Shown: positions 1 to 5,595, counted from the stretch's first letter. The stretch is DNA of 5,612 nucleotides from an uncultured Bacilli bacterium (GCA_947630435.1 CANRHO010000054.1:1-5612), one strand, 5' to 3'. The notes: generated from the letters alone by a model not told the origin. Made by a program: numbers and translations.

Positions 1-350
1 TTTTTCTTAACATAAGAAATTATTTCTTTTTCTTGTTTACCTTTAAATACGTTCTTAGTCGTACATTTTTTGGTAATATCATTTAATACATCATCATATT
101 CTTCCTTTAACTTACTTAAAAATTCTCCAGCACTATTTTTAACATCAACAAGTATGTATTCACTATTTGTTTGTAAATCAATTATTTTTGAAATTTTCTT
201 ATTCTTTGATATCTCAACTACTATCTTAAAATTATCATCATGGATTTTACTTTCAAAAACATAACAATCATTTTCTTTAATAAAACCATATTTTAATAGG
301 TCTTTATAATTAACTTTTCTATTTTTAAAATAATTATCTAAAGTTCGCAT
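1..350 (-). CDS. MmcQ/YjbR-family protein, 3' end beyond window
   Basis: An open frame of 116 codons starts at the ATG at 350..348 and runs off the left edge without a stop, so the C-terminal part is missing. A TGAGG ribosome binding site (359..363) lies 8 bases upstream. I recognise the N-terminal segment that Firmicute MmcQ/YjbR proteins carry before the YjbR fold: a YGFIKENDCYVFE stretch (21..33), a beta-rich part ending DLQTNSEYILVDV (58..70), then NSAGEFLSKLKEEYDDVL (72..89). The VFKGKQEKEIISYV stretch (101..114) matches the start of the YjbR domain proper, a fold related to CyaY that is usually labelled DNA-binding. Its cellular function is not established. The gene begins only 15 bp after the pbpB stop, with no terminator between, so it is probably the fifth cistron of the mraZ operon. 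The family call rests on remembered sequence similarity to streptococcal-type homologues; the missing C-terminus cannot be checked here. Confidence 0.72.
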   Translation of the reverse strand, partial: MRTLDNYFKNRKVNYKDLLKYGFIKENDCYVFESKIHDDNFKIVVEISKNKKISKIIDLQTNSEYILVDVKNSAGEFLSKLKEEYDDVLNDITKKCTTKNVFKGKQEKEIISYVKK

Positions 351-365
351 ACAATATTCCTCAAA

Positions 366-2489
366 TTAATTTAATATTACTTCCGTTTGATCTGTTATTT
401 TGGTTCCAGGAGCAATACTTTGATAGCCAACATATCCATTTAAATCTAACTTGTGCTTAATTCCTAATTTTGTTAAAACAATATCGGCATCTTTATACGA
501 ATAATTTGTTAAATCAGGCATCAAAATAACATCATCATTAGTAAATATAAATATCTTACCTTTTGTGTTTATGGTTGTATTTTTACTTGGATACTGATCT
601 ATTACTTTAGTACCATTACCAAATATTACGTATGTTACTCCTTTTTTATCTAGCGTTTGTTTAACATTTTCAACTAGCTTATTTTTATAATTTTCTATCT
701 TATATTTTGTCACTTCTTTATTAAGTTCAGGAGCTTCTTCAAATATTCCTAAGTATTTAGCAGTATCTTTAACAATAATTTTAACTGTTTCTGGCAAAAC
801 CTTAGAGTTGTAACTTCTTTGAAAAGCTACGTAAATAATAACCTCTGGATTATCTTTTGGGTACATTCCTGCAAAAGATGTAATGTAATCATACTTTCCC
901 TCATAATATTTACCCGTTCTTGGATTTGCTATTTGTGCAGTACCCGTTTTACCAATTAAATCATAACCATCCATTTTATAAGCACTACCGGTTGTTTCTG
1001 ATGAATCACTATTAACTACTTTATACATTAGATCTTTTATCTTGTTTATCGTATCAGTGCTTGCAACACGTTCTTTTTCTTTTACGTCTGCCTTATATGT
1101 AACTTCTTTAGTAGATGAATTAACTGTTTTTTCTACTATATAAGGATCTAATATTACTCCGTTGTTAGCTATCGCGGTTAATGCCTTAACTTGTTGTATT
1201 GGAGTAGTTGTTATTCCTTGACCAAACCCTGCGTTAACAACTTCAACATCATATTTAAATTTAACTTTACCTTCATATTCATTAGGAAGATCAATGCCCG
1301 TTAACGATCCGAAACCTAACTTCTTATAATAATCCATTAACTTTTGCTTAGATAAATGATTTTTTATTAAATTAGCAACACATGTATTAGAAGATAAAGT
1401 ATAACCTTTAGAATAAGGAATGGTTCCCCAACCAGTTTTATTCCAGTCACTAACGGTATCTTCACCTATCGTATAAGGCCCTGTTATACATGTTTCATTA
1501 TATGGATCAAAATTAGGATTATTTTCAAACGCCGCCATAAAACTATATGTTTTCATTACTGAACCAGGTTCGTATGTATACGAAACTAATGGATTTAAAT
1601 AATTATCTATTTTCTTTGTATTTGGATTAAATGATGGTGATGTTGCACTACCTAATATTTTTCCTGTCTTAGCATCCGCAACCACCGCAATGATCCAATT
1701 TGCACTAGATTCATTTTTAGCTTTGTCAACTACTGTTTCCAAAGACATTTGAACGTTAGAATCAATCGTCAAATAAACGTCATTACCATCCACTTTTTCT
1801 TTTCTTATTTCATTAGAATTTGGAAACTTATAGCCGTTTAAATCCTTTTGATAACGAACAAAACCGTTAATACCAGTCATTTGCTTATTATACTGTTTTT
1901 CTATTCCCATCTCACCTATCATATTACCATCATCATCAGAAGTAGTATATCCGATAATATAAGACAAAAAATCATTATTTGGATAATATCTTTTATGGGT
2001 AGTTATAAAATCTATTCCATATAAATTTAGATTTTCTATTTCTTCTTTTTGAAGTTCGGTAAGTCCTCTTCCTTTTGAACCAAATTCTACTTGATATGCA
2101 TCTTTATTTAATCTTTCTAAAATTTTTTCTTTAGACATGTCCAAAACCGTCGATAATTTTTCAGCGGTAAATTCTTTATCTACAACGTGTTGGGGGGTTT
2201 GAAAACCATCACTTCTTGATTCGTCTAAATACGCAATAATAGTATATGAATTAATAGTTTGCGCTAAAACTTCTTCATTAGCATCATATATATTACCTCT
2301 TAGAGCATATAAAGTTTCATTCTTTGTATTTCTTTTGTTTGAAAATTTTTTTAAATCAATCCCATCAACTTTACCGCTTACACATAAATATCCTAATCTT
2401 AAAATTAGTATAAAAATAAAAAGAAAGAATATTAAAGTAAAAACTTTTGCGGTTACGTTTTTGTTTTTATTTAATAATTCTTTTTTCAT
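366..2489 (-). CDS. pbpB: Septal peptidoglycan transpeptidase (FtsI/PBP2-type class B PBP) with two PASTA repeats
   Basis: This is a class B penicillin-binding protein of 707 aa that cross-links septal peptidoglycan on the outer membrane face. After a short basic N-terminus, residues 15-36 form one membrane anchor. The pedestal/dimerisation domain follows, with the conserved RGNIYD motif at 64-69. The transpeptidase domain carries all three catalytic motifs: SVMK at 310-313 (nucleophile Ser310) inside EPGSVMK, SSN at 366-368, and KTGT at 514-517. LTGIDLPNE (396-404) and FGQGITTTPIQ (422-432) are also typical. Two PASTA-like repeats, about 601-652 (degenerate start) and 654-707, resemble the layout of Bacillus PbpB and streptococcal PBP2x; SpoVD usually has one. 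The start is supported by AAGGGTGAT upstream, which overlaps the ftsL stop region; the gap to ftsL is 13 bp. In the RGxIxDRNGxxLA motif the DRNG part reads DANE, which is unusual. SpoVD is the main alternative name, but position directly after ftsL and two PASTA repeats favour the division enzyme. Confidence 0.95.
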   Translation of the reverse strand: MKKELLNKNKNVTAKVFTLIFFLFIFILILRLGYLCVSGKVDGIDLKKFSNKRNTKNETLYALRGNIYDANEEVLAQTINSYTIIAYLDESRSDGFQTPQHVVDKEFTAEKLSTVLDMSKEKILERLNKDAYQVEFGSKGRGLTELQKEEIENLNLYGIDFITTHKRYYPNNDFLSYIIGYTTSDDDGNMIGEMGIEKQYNKQMTGINGFVRYQKDLNGYKFPNSNEIRKEKVDGNDVYLTIDSNVQMSLETVVDKAKNESSANWIIAVVADAKTGKILGSATSPSFNPNTKKIDNYLNPLVSYTYEPGSVMKTYSFMAAFENNPNFDPYNETCITGPYTIGEDTVSDWNKTGWGTIPYSKGYTLSSNTCVANLIKNHLSKQKLMDYYKKLGFGSLTGIDLPNEYEGKVKFKYDVEVVNAGFGQGITTTPIQQVKALTAIANNGVILDPYIVEKTVNSSTKEVTYKADVKEKERVASTDTINKIKDLMYKVVNSDSSETTGSAYKMDGYDLIGKTGTAQIANPRTGKYYEGKYDYITSFAGMYPKDNPEVIIYVAFQRSYNSKVLPETVKIIVKDTAKYLGIFEEAPELNKEVTKYKIENYKNKLVENVKQTLDKKGVTYVIFGNGTKVIDQYPSKNTTINTKGKIFIFTNDDVILMPDLTNYSYKDADIVLTKLGIKHKLDLNGYVGYQSIAPGTKITDQTEVILN

Positions 2490-2502
2490 ACTATTATCAC
2501 CC

Positions 2503-2790
2503 TTATTTTTGAATTACAATAACGTTATTATTATTATACTCTAATCCGCTTTGCGCCGCAACAAGTTGCATGTTTTCTAAAGATATAAGTTCATTTACTT
2601 TCATTGTTAAACTTTCGTTTATCTTTTCTTGTTTTGTAACGTTTTTCTTTAATCTTTCGACTTCTATATTAACTGAGGATAACTGTGCCTTAAAGAATAA
2701 AACACTTAAAAAAACAAATGCAACAGTTGTAGCAGTAAGACTTATCATCATCTTTTCAAAACTAGTTTTTCTCCTTCTTTGTTTAGCCAT
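2503..2790 (-). CDS. ftsL: Cell-division protein FtsL
   Basis: A bitopic membrane protein of 95 aa with the FtsL/DivIC plan. A basic cytoplasmic tail (AKQRRRKTSFEK) is followed by one transmembrane helix at about residues 16-34. An extracytoplasmic coiled coil runs over roughly 37-71 (AQLSSVNIEVERLKK onward). The short C-terminus LISLENMQLVAAQSGL matches the membrane-distal FtsL motif with its final Gly-Leu. FtsL, with DivIC and DivIB, recruits and activates the septal synthase pair including the transpeptidase encoded next. Sequence conservation in this family is weak, so the call relies heavily on topology and on its place between rsmH and pbpB. Two adjacent ATG codons exist at 2793 and 2790. 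I chose the second because the GAGGG ribosome binding site (2797..2801) is 6 bases from it and only 3 bases from the first. The gap to the rsmH stop is about 14-17 bp. Confidence 0.85.
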   Translation of the reverse strand: MAKQRRRKTSFEKMMISLTATTVAFVFLSVLFFKAQLSSVNIEVERLKKNVTKQEKINESLTMKVNELISLENMQLVAAQSGLEYNNNNVIVIQK

Positions 2791-2796
2791 CATTAT

Positions 2797-2802
2797 CCCT
2801 CT
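2797..2802 (-). promoter_or_regulatory. ftsL ribosome binding site (decides start)
   Basis: On the minus strand the sequence reads AGAGGG, then ATA, then ATGATG. The spacing is 3 bases to the first ATG (2793) and 6 bases to the second (2790). Normal Shine-Dalgarno spacing favours the second, giving MAKQRRRK as the N-terminus. Confidence 0.6.
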
Positions 2803-2807
2803 TTCAT

Positions 2808-3728
2808 TTATCTCATTTTTATTGCAATTCTTAAGGTTGCACTTCTTGATCTTTTATTATTTATAATTTCTTCTTTACTTGGTTTTATTTTTTTTAATAA
2901 TTTAAGTTCTGGTTTATATTCATCCGGAACAATAGGAAGATTCTTTACTAATTCGTTTTCCTTTGACCTTTTAGTAAAAACATCTTTACATATTTTATCT
3001 TCTAAAGAATGAAAAGTAATTACCGCTATTACGCCATTAACATTAAGCATGTCTATGGCATCATTAAGCGACTTTGGTAATATACTTAATTCTTTATTAA
3101 CTTCTATTCTAATTGCTTGAAATGTCCTTCTTGCAGGATGGGTAAGTCTTTTATATTTTGAAGGAACACTATTAGATATTATTTCTGATAATTCAAATGT
3201 TGTTTCAATATTTTTTTGTTTTCTTCTTTGTTCTATCGATCTTGCTATTTGTTTAGCATATCTTTCTTCTCCATATTCTTTTATTATTTTATATAAATCA
3301 TTAAACGAATAATCATTAACGACATCATAAGCGCTTAACTTAGCATCTTTATCCATCCTCATATCAAGTGGTGCGTCTAAGTGAAAACTAAACCCCCTTT
3401 TGGCATCATCTAATTGAGGAGATGATACTCCTAAATCAAACATAATACCATCAACTTTTGTAATTTCCCTTTTATTTAACTCTTCTTTTAAATTAACAAA
3501 GTTGTTAGGAATAATTTCAAAATTATCACTTATTTTTCTAAGAACGTTTTCACTGTGTTTTCTTGCTTCCTCATCTTGATCAAAAGCATATAATTTTCCC
3601 TTTTTAAGTCTTTTTAAGATTGCACTCGAATGGCCAGCATAACCCAAAGTACAGTCAACGTAAATCCCATCTTCTTTAACATTTAAAGCGTTAATGGTTT
3701 CATTTAATAAAACACTAACATGTTTCAT
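2808..3728 (-). CDS. rsmH: 16S rRNA (cytosine-1402-N4)-methyltransferase RsmH (MraW)
   Basis: RsmH uses S-adenosylmethionine to methylate N4 of C1402 in the ribosomal P site of 16S rRNA, in the cytoplasm. The 306-aa length is typical. SAM-binding residues lie in DCTLGYAGHS (25-34; the family usually has D-G-T-x-G-x-G-G-H-S) and AFDQD (48-52). Further signature blocks are DGIMFDLGVSSPQLD (93-107), RGFSF with DAPLDMRMD (111-126), HPARRTFQAIRIEVN (197-211), ITFHSLEDK (237-245) and RSRSATLRIA (293-302). The variable helical insert lies between about 127 and 195. The ATG at 3728 directly abuts the mraZ TAA (TAAATG), and GGAGG at 3734..3738 lies inside the end of mraZ, so the two genes are probably translationally coupled. 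Nothing looks damaged. Confidence is high from motifs and from the mraZ-rsmH-ftsL order. Confidence 0.97.
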   Translation of the reverse strand: MKHVSVLLNETINALNVKEDGIYVDCTLGYAGHSSAILKRLKKGKLYAFDQDEEARKHSENVLRKISDNFEIIPNNFVNLKEELNKREITKVDGIMFDLGVSSPQLDDAKRGFSFHLDAPLDMRMDKDAKLSAYDVVNDYSFNDLYKIIKEYGEERYAKQIARSIEQRRKQKNIETTFELSEIISNSVPSKYKRLTHPARRTFQAIRIEVNKELSILPKSLNDAIDMLNVNGVIAVITFHSLEDKICKDVFTKRSKENELVKNLPIVPDEYKPELKLLKKIKPSKEEIINNKRSRSATLRIAIKMR

Positions 3729-4163
3729 TTAAACCTCCAAGTTATCAAATAAATCTTCCGCTATATCTGATACGTTTTCTTCGTTTTGTTTAAAGAAATC
3801 ATCAAATAAGCTTTCTGACCATATTTCAAGCCTATCATTAACGCCAATAACCACACACTCTTTTTTTAAATTAGCATATTTAACGAGCGGTGATGGGATA
3901 GCAATTCTACCTTGTTTATCAAAAGTACATTCCTGTGCTCCTGATAAAAAAAACCTAAGAAATGCTCTAGCATCTTTTTTAGTAAACGGAAGTTTTTTTA
4001 GTTTAGAAACAAGTTCCATCCATTCATTATTTGAGTATACGAAAAGGCATCCTTCAAGACCTCGTGTAATTATGAAAGTATCACCTAATTCTTCACGAAA
4101 CCTTGATGGCATAACAAGCCTTGACTTATCATCAATATTGTGATGAAACTCTCCCATAAACAT
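3729..4163 (-). CDS. mraZ: Transcriptional regulator MraZ
   Basis: MraZ is an AbrB-fold DNA-binding protein that controls the division/cell-wall operon it heads. The 144-aa product has two repeated swapped-hairpin halves, each with the family DxxxR signature: D11-DKS-R15 in NIDDKSRLVMPSRFREELG, and D82-KQG-R86 in FDKQGRIAIP. MFMGEFHHNIDDKSR is the classic N-terminus. I chose the ATG at 4163 because GGGGG (4170..4174) sits 6 bases upstream and because the family begins at this point. A GTG at 4196 would add 11 residues (VEKSGRMWGIN) that match nothing in the family and would lie within the operator repeats. The C-terminal tail after residue 120 is acidic. Four GTGG boxes at 10-bp spacing directly upstream are its probable own binding sites, so autoregulation is expected. 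The stop abuts the rsmH start. Confidence 0.96.
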   Translation of the reverse strand: MFMGEFHHNIDDKSRLVMPSRFREELGDTFIITRGLEGCLFVYSNNEWMELVSKLKKLPFTKKDARAFLRFFLSGAQECTFDKQGRIAIPSPLVKYANLKKECVVIGVNDRLEIWSESLFDDFFKQNEENVSDIAEDLFDNLEV

Positions 4164-4169
4164 ATTTAT

Positions 4170-4174
4170 CCCCC
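4170..4174 (-). promoter_or_regulatory. mraZ ribosome binding site (decides start)
   Basis: GGGGG on the minus strand is followed by ATAAAT and the ATG at 4163, a 6-base spacing. It fixes the MFMGEF start and excludes the upstream in-frame GTG. The G-run overlaps the last MraZ box (GTGG at 4173..4176), so operator and translation signal share bases. Confidence 0.7.
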
Positions 4175-4206
4175 ACATTCTACCACTTTTTTCCACTGGC
4201 TACCAC
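4173..4206 (-). promoter_or_regulatory. MraZ operator: four GTGG boxes at 10-bp period
   Basis: On the minus strand GTGG occurs at 4206..4203, 4196..4193, 4186..4183 and 4176..4173, exactly one helical turn apart. MraZ is known to bind direct repeats of TGGG-type boxes with 5-bp spacers in E. coli and AAAGTGK-type repeats in Mollicutes. The box at 4188..4183 reads AAGTGG, close to the Mollicute form. The first box nearly abuts the -10, and the array covers the predicted transcription start and 5' leader of mraZ. Binding is inferred from pattern and position. Confidence 0.82.
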
Positions 4207-4207
4207 T

Positions 4208-4237
4208 ATAATACCATATTTTATATTGAAATGTCCA
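4208..4237 (-). promoter_or_regulatory. Predicted sigma-A promoter of the mraZ operon
   Basis: On the minus strand there is a -35 TGGACA (4237..4232, one mismatch to TTGACA), an 18-bp spacer, and a -10 TATTAT (4213..4208) preceded by TGG, giving an extended -10. Transcription would start near 4201, inside the GTGG repeat array, leaving a leader of about 38 bases before the mraZ ATG. Confidence 0.65.
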
Positions 4238-4334
4238 TACAAAAATACCAAAAAATAATACAAAAATATTATTTTACGTAAAGTATTAAATTTTAATTTT
4301 TTTATAACTATTTCTTTTATTATTTTTAAAAAAA

Positions 4335-4343
4335 TGATAGAAT
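4335..4343 (+). promoter_or_regulatory. Extended -10 promoter of yidD, probably giving a leaderless mRNA
   Basis: TGATAGAAT reads as TGn plus TAGAAT (4338..4343, one mismatch to TATAAT). No good -35 lies 16-18 bp upstream (only T-rich sequence), as is usual for extended -10 promoters. The expected start point, about 7 bases after the -10, coincides with the A of the yidD ATG at 4350. A rival -10, TATAAC at 4303..4308, would give a leader of about 35 bases. Confidence 0.45.
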
Positions 4344-4349
4344 GAATAT

Positions 4350-4574
4350 ATGATAAAAAAAATATTAATTTGGCTAATAAATTTATATCAAAGAATCCCA
4401 GGACCATGGCATGGGTATTGCAAACATATTCCTACTTGTTCAGAATATATGAAGCAAGCAATAATGGAACATAATACTTTAAAAGGTCTATTATTAGGAA
4501 TAAAAAGAATATTAAGATGCAATCCATGGGGGACTTATGGATATGATCCAGTGCCAAAAGGAGGAAAGAAATGA
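4350..4574 (+). CDS. yidD: Membrane protein insertion efficiency factor YidD
   Basis: YidD is a small membrane-associated protein that helps YidC/Sec insert proteins into the inner membrane. The 74-aa length is normal. The N-terminal amphipathic helix (KKILIWLINLYQR, 3-15), PTCSEY (28-33), the block GLLLGIKRILRCNPW (46-60) and GYDPVP (64-69) are diagnostic. The three family cysteines are at 24, 30 and 57. Unlike the neighbouring genes it has no Shine-Dalgarno sequence; the ATG follows an extended -10 element by 6 bases, so leaderless translation is possible. In many bacteria yidD sits beside rnpA and yidC; here it is divergent from mraZ and overlaps the next gene by ATGA, whose GGAGG lies in its last codons. 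It is the only gene here ending in TGA. Confidence 0.95.
   Translation: MIKKILIWLINLYQRIPGPWHGYCKHIPTCSEYMKQAIMEHNTLKGLLLGIKRILRCNPWGTYGYDPVPKGGKK
4557..4564 (+). promoter_or_regulatory. Strong ribosome binding site inside the end of yidD
   Basis: AAAGGAGG lies 6 bases before the ATG at 4571 and encodes the Lys-Gly-Gly tail of YidD. With the ATGA stop/start overlap it supports translational coupling of the lipoprotein gene to yidD and fixes the lipoprotein start. Confidence 0.8.
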
Positions 4575-5446
4575 AGAATAAAGTGGTTTTAATTATCGGA
4601 ATATTACTTTCAATATTTATGTTAAGCGGGTGCTCAAACAATCAAGAAACAACAAGTTCAATGACAGCATATACAAGTGTTTACCCAGTTGAATATATAC
4701 TTGAAAATTTATATGGAGATAATGTTGCAATATACAGCATATATCCTGATGGAATTAACTATAAAAATTACTCATTAACTAAAAAACAATTAAGTGATTA
4801 TAGTAAAGGTGATTTATTTGTCTACAATGGCACAATAAAAAAGGAGAAAGATTACGCCGTTGAACTATTAAATAAAAATAAAAAAATAAAAATAATAGAT
4901 GCTTGCCTTGGTATGAATTATCTTAGTGATATATCTGAAAACTGGCTTAATCCTTCAAATTACCTAATGATGGCATCAAACATAAAAAAAGGCTTAGAAG
5001 AATATATAAACGAAAACATAGAATTAAAGAAAATAGAAGAAAATTATGAAGAGTTAAAACTAAATCTTTCACAAATAGACGCTGAGCTAAAACAAATAGC
5101 ATCATCCTCAAACAATCCAACAATAGTAGTAAGTAGTGATACTTTTAAATATTTAGAAAAATATGGATTTGTAGTTATATCATTAGAAGAAAATGAAAAC
5201 TTAAATGATAAAACGATAGCAGAGGTTAAAAAACTTTTAGCTAATAAACAAATAAGTTATATATTCTTAAAAGATGACGAAAAGGAAAATAAAACAATAA
5301 CTGGTTTAAAAAACAACTATAAATTTACAACTACTAGTTTAAACACATTAACTACTTTAAGTGCCGAAGATAGAAAAGATAAAAAAGATTATATATCTAT
5401 AATGATGGAAAATATTAATTCAATTAAATTAGAAGTAAATGAATAA
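4571..5446 (+). CDS. Lipoprotein with ZnuA/AdcA-type metal-binding fold, histidine ligands missing
   Basis: A 291-aa secreted lipoprotein: a hydrophobic signal peptide with lipobox LSGC makes Cys21 the predicted lipidated residue. The rest aligns by eye with the solute-binding proteins of Zn/Mn ABC transporters (ZnuA, AdcA, PsaA; cluster A-I). YTSVYPVEYILENLYGD (34-50), DLFVYNG (81-87), NWLNPSN (124-130), the long linking helix at about 131-178, VVSSDTFKYLEKYGF (186-200) and a C-terminal DYISIMMENI (273-282) all fall in order, and length is typical. However, the three metal-binding histidines appear replaced: Lys65 in the GxxPHxxEP segment, Glu123 in the DPHxWLxP segment, and Ser189 in the SHxAFxY segment. 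No His-rich loop is present; indeed the protein contains no histidine at all. It may therefore not bind zinc, so I give no symbol. No permease or ATPase gene is adjacent. It overlaps yidD by ATGA and ends in a terminator. Confidence 0.78.
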   Translation: MKNKVVLIIGILLSIFMLSGCSNNQETTSSMTAYTSVYPVEYILENLYGDNVAIYSIYPDGINYKNYSLTKKQLSDYSKGDLFVYNGTIKKEKDYAVELLNKNKKIKIIDACLGMNYLSDISENWLNPSNYLMMASNIKKGLEEYINENIELKKIEENYEELKLNLSQIDAELKQIASSSNNPTIVVSSDTFKYLEKYGFVVISLEENENLNDKTIAEVKKLLANKQISYIFLKDDEKENKTITGLKNNYKFTTTSLNTLTTLSAEDRKDKKDYISIMMENINSIKLEVNE

Positions 5447-5480
5447 GGGAATTTGTAAAAACAAATTCCCTTTCTTTTTT
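5445..5480 (+). terminator. Intrinsic terminator of the yidD-lipoprotein unit
   Basis: A perfect 12-bp stem AAGGGAATTTGT (5445..5456) pairs with ACAAATTCCCTT (5461..5472) around an AAAA loop, followed by TCTTTTTT. It begins within the lipoprotein stop codon, so it ends this two-gene transcript. Confidence 0.93.
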
Positions 5481-5512
5481 ATCTTTTAATTCTATAATGC
5501 TACCATTAATAT

Positions 5513-5538
5513 AATAAAAAACTAGTTTTCACTAGTTT
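5513..5538 (-). terminator. Leftward intrinsic terminator hairpin
   Basis: On the minus strand AAACTAGT, loop GAAA (a GNRA tetraloop), then ACTAGTTT form a perfect 8-bp stem (5538..5519), followed by TTTATTAT. Only the minus strand has a T-run after the stem. It would stop transcripts entering from the right or protect the convergent unit; no leftward coding frame that looks real is visible between it and the right edge. Confidence 0.55.
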
Positions 5539-5539
5539 C

Positions 5540-5583
5540 AGACTGTTGACAAAGTAAAATTTGTTAATAGTCTTTTTATTTTT
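5540..5583 (+). terminator. Second rightward intrinsic terminator
   Basis: A 13-bp stem, GACTGTTGACAAA (5541..5553) with TTTGTTAATAGTC (5560..5572), closes around the loop GTAAAA and is followed by TTTTTATTTTT. Two of the pairs are G-U on the plus strand (5545-5568 and 5548-5565) and would be C/A mismatches on the other strand, so the rightward reading is the folded one. A5540 and T5573 can add one more pair. It stands about 65 bp beyond the first terminator with no gene between. Confidence 0.65.
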
Positions 5584-5595
5584 GAAAAAATGTAT

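Noticed and set aside
70..264. Rightward 64-codon open frame at the left end
   Set aside because: It is antisense to the YjbR-family gene, and its Ser/Phe/Leu-rich product is the usual mirror of Lys/Glu/Asn-rich coding.
2793..2807. Four-codon mini-ORF (ATG AAA GAG GGA TAA) between rsmH and ftsL, overlapping the first ftsL ATG
   Set aside because: It has no ribosome binding site of its own and consists of the ftsL SD region; chance is the simpler explanation.
2335..3012. Rightward open frames opposite ftsL, rsmH and the pbpB start (2335..2544, 2570..2866, 2779..3012)
   Set aside because: They are antisense to recognised genes, overlap each other, lack family motifs and are hydrophobic only because the opposite strand is lysine-rich.
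4164..4196. Upstream in-frame GTG that would extend MraZ by 11 residues
   Set aside because: The extension lies in the operator repeats, has no ribosome binding site and matches nothing in the family; the ATG at 4163 has GGGGG at 6-base spacing.
4273..4297. Palindromes TTTACGTAAA and ATTAAATTTTAAT between the divergent promoters as a possible Zur/Fur-type operator
   Set aside because: Neither matches known Zur, Fur, PerR or MntR boxes, and short palindromes are expected by chance in sequence this AT-rich.
4180..4407. Leftward 75-codon open frame over the mraZ-yidD intergenic region
   Set aside because: It covers the mraZ promoter and operator and overlaps the well-supported yidD start on the other strand; its product is low-complexity Ile/Phe/Leu, as expected of AT-rich sequence.
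4432..4641. Leftward 69-codon open frame opposite yidD and the lipoprotein start
   Set aside because: It is antisense to two strongly supported genes with good start signals; no motif is seen.
5546..5551. TTGACA as a consensus -35 for a rightward promoter
   Set aside because: No acceptable -10 lies 16-18 bp downstream; the bases are one arm of the second rightward terminator stem.
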